From JBHYGK01 sp051859045 (GTDB lineage: Bacteria; Pseudomonadota; Gammaproteobacteria; Xanthomonadales; Xanthomonadaceae), in NCBI GenBank assembly GCA_051859045.1, contig JBHYGK010000056.1:83153-147152 (forward strand): DNA of 64,000 nt, written 5' to 3'. Positions 1-8,275 of this stretch are shown here, in pieces; the first letter of the stretch is position 1, and every line of letters begins with the position of its first letter. The translations under genes were made by a program, and so were the position numbers. Under the pieces are notes generated by a model that worked only from the letters and a program-made list of their open reading frames with translations, was not told where the DNA came from and did no database searches.

Positions 1-802
1 GCGCGAGAACCGCCTGGTCACCGTCTGCGAGGAGGCCAGCTGCCCCAACATCCACGAGTGCTTCAGCCACGGCACCGCGACCTTCATGATCCTCGGCGAG
101 GTCTGCACCCGCCGCTGCAGCTTCTGCGACGTCGCCCACGGCCGGCCCAAGCCGCCCGACGCGGCCGAGCCGGCCAACCTCGCGCGCACCATCGCCGACA
201 TGCGCCTGCGCTACGTGGTGATCACCTCGGTCGACCGCGACGACCTGCGCGACGGCGGCGCCCAGCACTTCGCCGACTGCATCCGCGAGGCGCGCGCCCT
301 GTCGCCGGCGCTGAAGATCGAGATCCTCACCCCCGACTTCCGCGGCAAGGGCCGCATGGAGCGCGCGCTCGAGGTGCTGGCCCAGGCCCCGCCGGACGTG
401 TTCAACCACAACCTCGAGACCGTGCGCGAGCTCTACGCCAACGTGCGCCCGGGCGCCGACTACGACTGGTCGCTGCAGCTGCTGCAGCGCTTCAAGGCCC
501 AGCACCCCGGCGTGCCGACCAAGTCCGGGATCATGCTCGGCCTCGGCGAAACCCACGAGCAGGTGCTCGGCGCGCTGCGCGACCTGCGCGCGCACGACGT
601 CGACATGGTCACCATCGGCCAGTACCTCCAGCCCACCCCGCACCACCACCCGGTGCTGCGCTACTGGACGCCCGAGGAGTTCCAGCAGCTCGAGGCCGAG
701 GGCCTGGCGATGGGCTTCACCCACGTGGCCTCGGGCCCGATGGTGCGCTCGAGCTACCACGCCGACCGGATGGCGGCCGACGCGGGCTTCGTCCCGGCCT
801 GA
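1..802 (+). CDS. lipA: Lipoyl synthase, 5'-truncated by the window edge
   Basis: This radical SAM enzyme inserts two sulfurs into octanoyl groups on carrier domains, making the lipoyl cofactor used by the E2 subunits of 2-oxo acid dehydrogenases. The frame is open from base 2, so the start codon lies outside the window; 266 residues are visible. Both iron-sulfur motifs show: the auxiliary-cluster cysteines in VCEEASCPNIHEC, and the radical SAM triad in CTRRCSFCDV. The C-terminal part (NHNLETV, TKSGIMLGLGE, then a TIGQYLQPT stretch) is typical of LipA. The usual partner lipB would lie upstream, out of view. An E2 with a lipoyl domain is at 43051-44451. Confidence 0.97.
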   Translation, partial: RENRLVTVCEEASCPNIHECFSHGTATFMILGEVCTRRCSFCDVAHGRPKPPDAAEPANLARTIADMRLRYVVITSVDRDDLRDGGAQHFADCIREARALSPALKIEILTPDFRGKGRMERALEVLAQAPPDVFNHNLETVRELYANVRPGADYDWSLQLLQRFKAQHPGVPTKSGIMLGLGETHEQVLGALRDLRAHDVDMVTIGQYLQPTPHHHPVLRYWTPEEFQQLEAEGLAMGFTHVASGPMVRSSYHADRMAADAGFVPA

Positions 803-924
803 ACCGCGCCCGGCGCCCGGCGCCGCGCATGACCTCGGGCAGGGGACGCCGCCCCGCGCGGGCCTTCACGATGCCGCCTGAACCGGGCCCGATCCGGACC
901 CCACACGCGGCCCCGAAGGCTTAG

Positions 925-930
925 TAGGAT
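925..930 (+). promoter_or_regulatory. -10-like element TAGGAT upstream of prc
   Basis: TAGGAT lies about 70 bases before the prc start codon in otherwise GC-rich sequence. No convincing -35 is seen. The same hexamer precedes the AbgT-family gene, and TAnnnT hexamers recur before many genes here. Confidence 0.4.
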
Positions 931-999
931 GGGGCCGTCTCCGCCCGTCGGAGTTCCCCCCTGCGGTTTCGCCGGCCGCCCCACGGCCCGAGGTGTCCC

Positions 1000-3180
1000 A
1001 TGTCCAAGCGCCTTCCCCTGCTCGCCCTGCTGGCCCTGCCGGCCGCCCTCGCCGGCGCGCTCGCCCTGCAGTCCTCCGCCAGCGCCCAGCGCGTGGCCGC
1101 CCCGGTCGCGCCCACCGCCGACCAGGCCGGCGCCGCGCGCTACGTCTACGGCTTCCTCAGCGACTCGCGCTACGCCTACCGGCCGCAGGCGCTCGACGAC
1201 GCGCTGTCGCAGCAGATCCTCGAGCGCTTCCTCGACGGCCTCGACCCCGAGCGGCTGTTCTTCACCGCCGCCGACGTCGCCGCGTTCGAGGCCGACTACG
1301 CCACCACCCTCGACGACGCGATCCGCGGCCCGGGCGCCAGCACGCTGGCGCCGCCGTACGTGATGTTCGAGCGCTACCGCGCGCGCGTCGCCGAGCGCGT
1401 CGCGCACGCCCGCGGCCTGCTCGCCGCCGGCTTCGACCTCACCGCCGACGAGGCCTGGACCATCGACGGCGAGGACCGCCCGTGGGCGCCCGACGCCGCC
1501 GCGCTCGACGAGACCTGGCGCAAGTACGTCAAGAACGACTGGCTGCGCCTCGTGCTGGCCGGCAAGCAGGACGCCGACATCCGGCGCACGCTCGACCGCC
1601 GCTACGCGCAGATCGAGCAGCGCATCGGCGAGATCAAGGGCGAGGACATCTTCCAGACCTTCATGAACGCCTACGCCGGCGCGATCGACCCGCACACCAG
1701 CTACATGAACCCGCGCACGGCCGAGAACTTCAACAACTCGATGGCCAACTCGCTCGAGGGCATCGGCGCGGTGCTGCAGCGCCAGGAGGACTTCGTGGTG
1801 ATCCGCGAGATCGTCCCCGGCGGCCCGGCCGCGATGAGCGGCCAGCTGCAGGTCGGCGACCGCATCAGCGCGGTCGGCCAGGCCGACGGCCCGATGCAGG
1901 ACGTGGTGGGCTGGCCGATCGACGAGGTCGTGCAGCTCATCCGCGGCGACAAGGGCACCGTCGTGCGCCTGGACGTGATCCCGGTGGAAGCCGGCGTCGA
2001 CGGCCCGCACGAGGTGGTGGCGCTGGAGCGCGACCGCATCCGCCTCGAGGAGGCCGCGGCGAAGGCCTCGGTGATCGAGATCGGCGAGCGCCGGGTCGGC
2101 GTCATCGAACTGCCCACGTTCTACCAGGACTTCGAGGCCCGCCGCCGCAACGACGCCGACTACGCCTCGGCCACCCGCGACGTGCAGCGCCTGCTCGAGG
2201 GCTTCCGCGCCGACGGCGTGGACGGCGTGGTGCTGGACCTGCGCAACAACGGCGGCGGCTCGCTCGACGAAGCGCGCCAGCTCACCGGCCTGTTCATCGA
2301 CCAGGGCCCGGTGGTGCAGGTGCGCCAGGCCGGCGGCCGGATCGGCGTCGAGGCCGACCAGGCCAAGGGCGTGGCCTGGGACGGCCCGCTGGCGGTGCTG
2401 GTGAACCGCGGCTCCGCCTCGGCCTCCGAGATCTTCGCCGGCGCCATCCAGGACTACGGCCGCGGCCTCGTCATCGGCGAGACCACCTTCGGCAAGGGCA
2501 CCGTGCAGAACCTGGTCGACCTCGACAACTTCGGCCGCGGCCGCGAGCCGCGCTTCGGCCAGCTCAAGCTCACCGTCGCGCAGTTCTTCCGCATCTCCGG
2601 CGCGTCCACCCAGCACCGCGGCGTGGTGCCCGACATCGCGTTCCCGGCCAGCTTCGGCGCCGAGGACTTCGGCGAGAGCACCTACGACAACGCGCTGCCG
2701 TTCGCCCAGGTGCCCAAGGCCCAGTACCGGCCGCTGGGCGACTTCGGCGCGCTGCTGCCCGCGCTGCGCGAGCGCCACGAGGCGCGCGCGGCGGCCGACC
2801 GCGAGATGCAGTGGCTGGTCGAGGACCTGGCGCGCTTCGAGGCCGAGCGCGAGCGCGGCGAGATCTCGCTCAACCTCGAGGCGCGCCGCGCCGAGCGCGA
2901 CGCCAACCTCGCGCGCCGCGCCGAGCGCCAGGCCGAGCGCATCGCGCTGGGCCTCGATCCCGACCCGCTGGCCGCCGAGACCGACGACGGCCTGCAGGGC
3001 GACGAGCGCGACATCCGCGAGGACGTCGCGCTCGAGGAGGCCGCCGAGCAGCGCCCCGACCCGCTGCTGCGCGAAGCGGCCGCGGTGCTGGTGGACGCGG
3101 TCGATGCCCTCGGCGGCGACGAGCAGCTCGCCGCCCGCGTGCTGCCGCCTGGCCTCGCCACCGGCGCCTGGGTCCGGTGA
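1000..3180 (+). CDS. prc: Periplasmic tail-specific protease Prc (CtpA family, S41)
   Basis: Prc degrades or trims periplasmic proteins that carry nonpolar C-termini; in relatives it processes penicillin-binding protein 3 and regulates murein hydrolases. The 726-residue product begins with a signal peptide (hydrophobic stretch ending SASAQ near residue 30), followed by an N-terminal DUF3340-like region, a PDZ domain around residues 235-330 and the S41 peptidase domain. The Ser-Lys dyad is intact by alignment to E. coli Prc: Ser474 in SASASE and Lys499 in FGKGTVQ. The C-terminal third is rich in Arg/Glu helices, as in other Prc proteins. It has its own -10-like hexamer and a following hairpin, so it probably forms a single transcript. 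Confidence 0.95.
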   Translation: MSKRLPLLALLALPAALAGALALQSSASAQRVAAPVAPTADQAGAARYVYGFLSDSRYAYRPQALDDALSQQILERFLDGLDPERLFFTAADVAAFEADYATTLDDAIRGPGASTLAPPYVMFERYRARVAERVAHARGLLAAGFDLTADEAWTIDGEDRPWAPDAAALDETWRKYVKNDWLRLVLAGKQDADIRRTLDRRYAQIEQRIGEIKGEDIFQTFMNAYAGAIDPHTSYMNPRTAENFNNSMANSLEGIGAVLQRQEDFVVIREIVPGGPAAMSGQLQVGDRISAVGQADGPMQDVVGWPIDEVVQLIRGDKGTVVRLDVIPVEAGVDGPHEVVALERDRIRLEEAAAKASVIEIGERRVGVIELPTFYQDFEARRRNDADYASATRDVQRLLEGFRADGVDGVVLDLRNNGGGSLDEARQLTGLFIDQGPVVQVRQAGGRIGVEADQAKGVAWDGPLAVLVNRGSASASEIFAGAIQDYGRGLVIGETTFGKGTVQNLVDLDNFGRGREPRFGQLKLTVAQFFRISGASTQHRGVVPDIAFPASFGAEDFGESTYDNALPFAQVPKAQYRPLGDFGALLPALRERHEARAAADREMQWLVEDLARFEAERERGEISLNLEARRAERDANLARRAERQAERIALGLDPDPLAAETDDGLQGDERDIREDVALEEAAEQRPDPLLREAAAVLVDAVDALGGDEQLAARVLPPGLATGAWVR

Positions 3181-3220
3181 GGCCGGGGCGCGCGCTCCGC
3201 GCGCCCGCATCGCTCCACGC

Positions 3221-3242
3221 GACGCCCCCGCCCGGGGGCGTC
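3221..3242 (+). terminator. Hairpin terminator after prc
   Basis: A perfect 10-bp stem (GACGCCCCCG / CGGGGGCGTC) with a 2-base CC loop starts 40 bases after the prc stop. It is followed by TCGTCGTG rather than a T-tract, like the other hairpins in this window. Confidence 0.65.
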
Positions 3243-3337
3243 GTCGTGTCCGGGCCCGGTGACGGCGCAGGATCCGGATGGCGCGCCGCGCGCCGGACCG
3301 GCACGCTGCATCCATCGCCCCGCGGACCCGCACGCCC

Positions 3338-4216
3338 ATGAGCCCCGACGCCCCGCTCGCCGCCGCGCACGCCCTGCTCGAGGACGCCGCCCGCGCCCGC
3401 GAGGCGCTGCCGCTGGCCACGCTCGCGGCCCGGGTCGGGCTCAGCCCCGGCCACCTCCAGCGGCGCTTCCGCGCGGCCTTCGGGCTGAGTCCCGCCGAGT
3501 TCCTCGCCCAGCGCCGGCTGCAGGCCCTGCGCGAGGGCCTGCGCGCCGGGGTCGCGGTGGACGCGGCGATCCTCGACGCGGGCTTCGGCTCGCCGAGCCG
3601 GGTCTACGAGGACGGCGCCGCGCGGCTGGGCATGACCCCGGCGCGCTACCGCGCGGGCGGTGCCGGGGAGGCGCTGCGCTACGGCCTGGTGCCCACCGCG
3701 CTGGGCACCGCGCTGGTGGCCGCCAGCGCGCGCGGCCTGGCGGCGATCGAGCTGGACGCGGGCGGCGCGGGCGAGCCCGCGGAGGCCCGCGCGGCGGCCC
3801 TCGAGGCGCGGCTGCGCGCGGAGTTCCCGCGCGCGGCGCTGGAGCGCGTCGACGCCGGCCGCGACGACTGGCTCGCGCCGCGCCTCGCCGCCGTCGCCGA
3901 CGCGCTGGCCGGGCGCGCGGGCGCCGCCGCGCCGCCGCTGGACCTGCGCGGCACCGCATTCCAGGTGCGCGTGTGGGACGCGCTGATGCGCATCCCGGCC
4001 GGCGAGACGCGCAGCTATGCCGGCCTCGCCGCGTCGCTGGGGATGCCGCGCGGTGCGCGCGCCGTGGCCCGCGCCTGCGCCGGCAACCGGCTCGCGCTGG
4101 TGGTGCCCTGCCACCGCGTGGTCCGCGGCGACGGCAGCCTCGGCGGCTACCGCTGGGGCCTGCCGCTGAAGCGGGCGCTGCTGGAGCGCGAGGCCGCGGC
4201 GCCCGGCGACGGCTGA
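3338..4216 (+). CDS. AraC-type regulator fused to methylated-DNA-protein cysteine methyltransferase (Ada-like, no N-terminal zinc domain)
   Basis: This protein should remove O6-alkylguanine damage by transferring the alkyl group to its own cysteine, and may regulate transcription. The 292-residue product has an AraC-type helix-turn-helix in the first ~110 residues (LATLAARVGLSPGHLQRRFR, second helix around SPSRVYEDGA). The methyltransferase domain is at about residues 205-285, with the active site PCHRVV (nucleophile Cys258). The N-terminal Ada domain, whose zinc-bound cysteine takes methyl groups from phosphotriesters and turns E. coli Ada into an activator, is absent. The ATG at 3338 is preferred because the extra 20 codons upstream encode basic sequence outside the domain. 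It probably forms a short transcript with no clear partner. Confidence 0.88.
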   Translation: MSPDAPLAAAHALLEDAARAREALPLATLAARVGLSPGHLQRRFRAAFGLSPAEFLAQRRLQALREGLRAGVAVDAAILDAGFGSPSRVYEDGAARLGMTPARYRAGGAGEALRYGLVPTALGTALVAASARGLAAIELDAGGAGEPAEARAAALEARLRAEFPRAALERVDAGRDDWLAPRLAAVADALAGRAGAAAPPLDLRGTAFQVRVWDALMRIPAGETRSYAGLAASLGMPRGARAVARACAGNRLALVVPCHRVVRGDGSLGGYRWGLPLKRALLEREAAAPGDG

Positions 4217-4296
4217 GCGCCGCGGCGCGCGCCAGCGTCGCGCCGCGCGCCCGCTGCATGCCATCCGCGCGCCCGCGCGCGGCCTCCTCCAGCGCC

Positions 4297-4302
4297 TACA
4301 CT
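4297..4302 (+). promoter_or_regulatory. -10-like element TACACT upstream of the YedA-like gene
   Basis: TACACTGCGCG occurs about 50 bases before the ATG at 4353. The same TACACTGC core precedes dusA, the SPOR gene and the Na/Ca exchanger gene, which supports a promoter role in this genome. Confidence 0.5.
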
Positions 4303-4352
4303 GCGCGTCGTCCGCGGCCCCGCCGCGCCCGTCCCCCCGCCCGGTCCCCGCC

Positions 4353-5249
4353 ATGCCCCCGCGCACCCGCCTGCAGGCCGCCGCCATCGCGCTGGCCCTG
4401 CTCACGCTGTACCTCGTCTGGGGCTCCACCTACCTGGCGATCAAGATCGGCCTCGAGGGCTTCCCGCCCTTCCTGATGGGCGCGCTGCGGATGGCCGTCG
4501 CCGGCGGCCTGCTCTACGCCGCGCTGCGCTGGCGCGGCGTGGCGCCGCCCACCCGCGCGCAGTGGCGCTCGCTGGCGATGCTGGGGCTGTGGATGGTGCT
4601 GCTGGCGAACGGCCTGGTGAACGTGGCCGAGCAGCAGGTGGCCTCCGGCCTGGCCGCGATCGCGGTGGCGTCGATGCCGCTGTGGGCGGGCCTGTTCGCG
4701 GCGATGCGCGGCCGCCACCCGACCCGGATGGAATGGATGGGCCTGGCGGTGGGCTTCGCCGGCGTGGCCTGGCTCAACGCCGGCAGCGAGCTCACGGCCT
4801 CGCCGCTGGGGCTGGCGTGCCTGCTGGTGGCGCCGATCGCCTGGGCCTGGGGCTCGATGGTGACGATGGGCCGCGACCTGCCGGACCCGTTCATGACCGC
4901 CGCCGGCCAGATGCTCGCGGGCGCGGCGATGATGCTGGTGGTCGGCCTCGCGCTCGGCGAGCGGATCGAGGCGATGCCCGGCCCGCGCGCCTGGGGCGCG
5001 GTGGCCTACCTGGCGCTGTTCGGCTCGATCCTCGCGTTCAGCGCCTACGCCTGGCTGCTGCGCCAGGTGCGCCCGGCCATCGCCACCAGCTACGCCTACG
5101 TGAATCCGCCGGTGGCGGTGCTGCTGGGCGTGGGCTTCGGCGGCGAGACGCTGGGCGTGGACAGCCTCGCGGCGATGGCGGTGATCCTGGCCGGCGTCGG
5201 CCTGATCACGCTCTCGCGCGCGCGGGTCAGCCGCGCAGGGCCTCGGTGA
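4353..5249 (+). CDS. yedA: YedA-like EamA family metabolite exporter
   Basis: This is a 298-residue inner-membrane protein of the drug/metabolite transporter superfamily with about ten hydrophobic segments in two EamA repeats. The N-terminal motif LVWGSTYLAIKIGLEGFPPF is characteristic of the YedA branch. The second repeat ends with TSYAYVNPPVAVLLG, typical of this family. The substrate is not known; related proteins export amino acids or toxic metabolites. The gene ends inside the convergently transcribed ABC permease gene, with 23 bases of 3' overlap. It has a TACACT -10-like element upstream but no strong ribosome binding site. Confidence 0.88.
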   Translation: MPPRTRLQAAAIALALLTLYLVWGSTYLAIKIGLEGFPPFLMGALRMAVAGGLLYAALRWRGVAPPTRAQWRSLAMLGLWMVLLANGLVNVAEQQVASGLAAIAVASMPLWAGLFAAMRGRHPTRMEWMGLAVGFAGVAWLNAGSELTASPLGLACLLVAPIAWAWGSMVTMGRDLPDPFMTAAGQMLAGAAMMLVVGLALGERIEAMPGPRAWGAVAYLALFGSILAFSAYAWLLRQVRPAIATSYAYVNPPVAVLLGVGFGGETLGVDSLAAMAVILAGVGLITLSRARVSRAGPR

Positions 5250-6417
5250 CCGGGATCCGCGCCGCGCGCAGCGCCGGCAGCAGGCCGCCGATGAAGCCGA
5301 TCGCCAGCGCGCCCACCAGCCCCTGCGCCACCAGCCCCGGCCCCACCGCGAAGTTGAAGGCCACCTGGGTGAAGCCCGCGCCCAGCGTGCTCACCGAGTA
5401 GCCGTTGAACAGCGCCCAGGCCAGGCCCGCGCCGAGCAGGCCGCCGAGGCCCGAGAGCGCCATGGCCTCGGCCATCACCGAGGCCACCACCGGCGCCCAG
5501 CCGAAGCCCAGCGCGCGCAGCGTGCCGATCTCGCGGGTGCGCGCGGAGACCGCCGCGTACATCGTGTTGAGCGCGCCGAACAGCGCGCCGAAGGCCATGA
5601 TCACGGTGACGAAGCCGGTCACCAGCCCGATCTGCGAGGTCAGCCCCGCGGACTGCGCGCCGAAGTAGTCGGGCTCGCGCAGCACGTCGACGCTGAGCTG
5701 CGGGTCGTCGGTCAGCCGGGCCTTCATCGCGTCGAACGCGTCGATGCTGGTGAGCTGCACCAGCAGCGAGGAGTAGCTGGCGCGGCCGAAGGCCGACTGC
5801 GCCGTCTCGGCGTCGGCCCACAGCTCGGAGTCGTGGGCGTCGCCGGTGGCGAACACCCCGACGATCGTCCAGGTGCTGCCGCGGAAGCGCAGCGTCTCGC
5901 CGACCTCGAGCCCCGCGAACTGCCCGGCCGCGCCCTGGCCGACGATCAGCTCGCGCAGGCCCGGCCGGAAGCGCCGGCCCTCGAGGATCGTGAGCTCCGG
6001 GCGCAGCGTGAAGCCCATCGGCTCGACGCCGCGCACGCTGACGTTGGCGCCGCTGGTGCTGCCGCCGGCGGCGCCCCGGCGCGGCACCTCGGCGATCACG
6101 ATCAGCTCGCCGGAGGCCAGCGGCATCCCCTCGGCGTCGCGCGCCACCGCCGGGTCCTGGCGCACCAGGGTGGCCGAGGCGCGGTCGAGGCTGGAGGACA
6201 GCTCGGCGTTGGCGCCGCCGCGCAGCACCACCACGCGGTCGGCGCGGCCGGTGGCCGAGAGCGTGGCCTCGAGGCCGGCCGACATCGACAGCATCGCCAC
6301 CAGCACGCCGACCACGCCGCCCAGGCCGATCACGATCACCAGCGACGCGCCGATGCGCTGCGGCAGGCTCTTGAGGTTCATCAGCGTGATCGCGCCCACC
6401 TGGCGCAGCGCGCGCAT
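5227..6417 (-). CDS. ABC transporter permease, FtsX/MacB type (second permease of operon)
   Basis: A 396-residue inner-membrane protein with one N-terminal transmembrane segment, a large periplasmic domain (about residues 45-265) and three C-terminal segments, the layout of FtsX/MacB permeases. The conserved cytoplasmic loop TREIGTLRALGF and the C-terminal ARIPVTEALRG are visible. It starts one base after the stop of the first permease gene, so the two are translated together and probably form a heterodimer with the ATPase at 7573-8265. The substrate is unknown; systems with an adaptor and two different permeases often export lipids, peptides or antibiotics. Confidence 0.9.
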   Translation of the reverse strand: MRALRQVGAITLMNLKSLPQRIGASLVIVIGLGGVVGVLVAMLSMSAGLEATLSATGRADRVVVLRGGANAELSSSLDRASATLVRQDPAVARDAEGMPLASGELIVIAEVPRRGAAGGSTSGANVSVRGVEPMGFTLRPELTILEGRRFRPGLRELIVGQGAAGQFAGLEVGETLRFRGSTWTIVGVFATGDAHDSELWADAETAQSAFGRASYSSLLVQLTSIDAFDAMKARLTDDPQLSVDVLREPDYFGAQSAGLTSQIGLVTGFVTVIMAFGALFGALNTMYAAVSARTREIGTLRALGFGWAPVVASVMAEAMALSGLGGLLGAGLAWALFNGYSVSTLGAGFTQVAFNFAVGPGLVAQGLVGALAIGFIGGLLPALRAARIPVTEALRG

Positions 6418-6418
6418 C

Positions 6419-7573
6419 TCAGCGGCCCGCCAGCGCGTCGATGATCTTCAGCCGCTGCGCGCGCAGCGCCGGCGGCACCCCGGTCACCAGCGCCAGCCCG
6501 GTGGCCGCGGCGGCCGCGAAGGCCCACACGCCGCCATTCGCGCTGACCGGGAACTCCGGCGGCAGCAGCTGCACCATCGCGGTGGCCGCGAGCATGCCCA
6601 GCCCGGCGCCGAGCAGGCACAGCACCAGCGCCTCCGCGATCACCAGCCACAGCACGGTGCCGTCGGTGAAGCCCAGGCACTTGAGCACGCCGAGCTCGCC
6701 GGTGCGCTCGCGCACGCCCTGGGCCATGGTGTAGCCGGTCAGGATGAGGATGGTGAAGAACACCGCGCCCGAGATCGCGTTGAGGATGAAGCCGAGGTCG
6801 CCGATCTGGCGCAGGAAGCCGAGCTGGAACTCCTGCTCGTTCTGGGTCTTGGTCTCGTCGGGGGAGTTCTCGAAGCGCGCGTCGATCTCCGCGGCGATGT
6901 CGCCGCTGCGCATCGGGTCGCGCACCCGCACCACGAACACGCCGGCCCCGCCGCGCCCGGCGCCGCGGGCCTCGTCGAACTGGCCGTAGTTGAGGTACAT
7001 CAGGTTGGTCCGCGTCTGCCATTCCTCGTCGCGGCCGTCGAAGATCCCCACCACCCGCCACTCCCACAGCCGCGAGCCGTCGGCCTTGGTGAAGATGAAG
7101 CTGTTGAGCGGGACCACGTCGCCGACCTCCCAGCCGTACTTCTCGGCCAGCTGGCGGCCGACGATGGTGCCGTCGCGGGTGGCCGCGAAATCCACCCAGG
7201 CCTCCGAGGGCAGCCGCCACTCGGGGTAGGTGTCGCGCAGGCGCAGCGGGTCGACCACGAACTGCGGGAAGAAGCCCTGGCCCTCCTGGTACTGCCCGCC
7301 GAAGAACTGCGAGTGGCTGACCCGCGACACCCCGGGCACCGCCTCGATCTGCGGCAGCATCCGCATCGGCAGCGACTGGGTGAAGCTGGCGCGCGACTGG
7401 GTGATCAGGCGGTCGGCGCCGAGGAAGTCGGCGCCGCCGGCGAGCAGCGCGTTCACCGCCTGCAGCAGGCCGATCAGCGCGAACGCGGCCATCAGGCTGA
7501 CCACGGTCAGGCCGGTGCGCAGCGGCCGCCGCGCCAGCCCACCCCACACCAGCGGCAGGTACTTCAGCGCCAT
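6419..7573 (-). CDS. ABC transporter permease, FtsX/MacB type (first permease of operon)
   Basis: A 384-residue permease with the same architecture as its downstream neighbour: an N-terminal transmembrane helix after the basic stretch ARRPLRTG, a periplasmic MacB-like domain, and three C-terminal transmembrane helices with the loop RERTGELGVLKCLGF. Sequence identity with the second permease looks low, so the transporter is a heterodimer rather than a recent duplication. The start is fixed by a TGATG junction: its ATG shares one base with the TGA of the ATPase gene. A longer upstream reading frame in the same phase lies inside the ATPase gene and is not coding. Confidence 0.9.
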   Translation of the reverse strand: MALKYLPLVWGGLARRPLRTGLTVVSLMAAFALIGLLQAVNALLAGGADFLGADRLITQSRASFTQSLPMRMLPQIEAVPGVSRVSHSQFFGGQYQEGQGFFPQFVVDPLRLRDTYPEWRLPSEAWVDFAATRDGTIVGRQLAEKYGWEVGDVVPLNSFIFTKADGSRLWEWRVVGIFDGRDEEWQTRTNLMYLNYGQFDEARGAGRGGAGVFVVRVRDPMRSGDIAAEIDARFENSPDETKTQNEQEFQLGFLRQIGDLGFILNAISGAVFFTILILTGYTMAQGVRERTGELGVLKCLGFTDGTVLWLVIAEALVLCLLGAGLGMLAATAMVQLLPPEFPVSANGGVWAFAAAAATGLALVTGVPPALRAQRLKIIDALAGR

Positions 7574-8265
7574 CAGTGCGCGCCGCCCTCGGCGACCAGC
7601 GTGCCCTTGTCGAGGTGCACGGTGCGCCGGGCGTACTCGGCGGCCTTGGGGTCGTGGGTGACCATGATGATGGTCTTGCCGTAATCGCGGTTGAGGGTCT
7701 GCAGCAGGCCCAGCACCTCGTCGGCGGTCTTGCGGTCGAGGTCGCCGGTGGGCTCGTCGCAGATCAGCAGGCGCGGGTCGGACACCAGCGCGCGGGCGAT
7801 CGCCACGCGCTGCTGCTGGCCGCCGGAGAGCTCGTTGGGCTTGTGCCCGGCGCGGTCGGCCAGGCCGACCAGCTCCAGCGCCACGCGGGCGCGGCGGGCG
7901 CGCTCGCCGGCGCCCATCTCGGTCAGCAGCAGCGGCAGCTCGACGTTGCGCTGCGCGCTGAGCACCGGCATCAGGTTGTAGCTCTGGAAGATGAAGCCCA
8001 CCGTGTCGGCGCGCCACGCGGCCAGCGCCTTGCCCGAGAGCGCGTCGATGCGCTCGCCGGCCACCTCGAGCGCGCCGCCGGTGGGCGAGTCGAGCCCGCC
8101 GATCAGGTTCAGCAGCGTGGTCTTGCCCGAGCCCGAGGGGCCCATCAGCGCGACGAAGTCGCCCTCGTCGATCACCAGGTCGATGCCGTGCAGCACCTCG
8201 ACGACCTGCTGGCCGCGGACGTAGGCCTTGGTGAGGTCGCGCACGGCGACCAGCGGGATGGCCAT
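7573..8265 (-). CDS. ABC transporter ATP-binding protein, LolD/MacB type
   Basis: A 230-residue ATPase that powers the two downstream permeases. Walker A (GPSGSGKTTLLN), the Q-loop region (GFIFQSYNLMPVLSA), the ABC signature (LSGGQQQR), Walker B (LLICDEPTGDLD) and the switch histidine (MVTHD) are all intact. The sequence belongs to the LolD/MacB/FtsE-like family of lipoprotein and macrolide exporters. The gene lies 10 bases after the adaptor gene and overlaps the first permease by one base (TGATG), so subunit stoichiometry may be set by translational coupling. Confidence 0.94.
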   Translation of the reverse strand: MAIPLVAVRDLTKAYVRGQQVVEVLHGIDLVIDEGDFVALMGPSGSGKTTLLNLIGGLDSPTGGALEVAGERIDALSGKALAAWRADTVGFIFQSYNLMPVLSAQRNVELPLLLTEMGAGERARRARVALELVGLADRAGHKPNELSGGQQQRVAIARALVSDPRLLICDEPTGDLDRKTADEVLGLLQTLNRDYGKTIIMVTHDPKAAEYARRTVHLDKGTLVAEGGAH

Positions 8266-8275
8266 CGCGGCGGCC

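Noticed and set aside
754..3420. Long open frame antisense to prc (over 800 codons)
   Set aside because: It mirrors the GC-rich codons of prc, shows Arg/Ala/Gly/Val low complexity and no domain; it is a shadow of the real gene.
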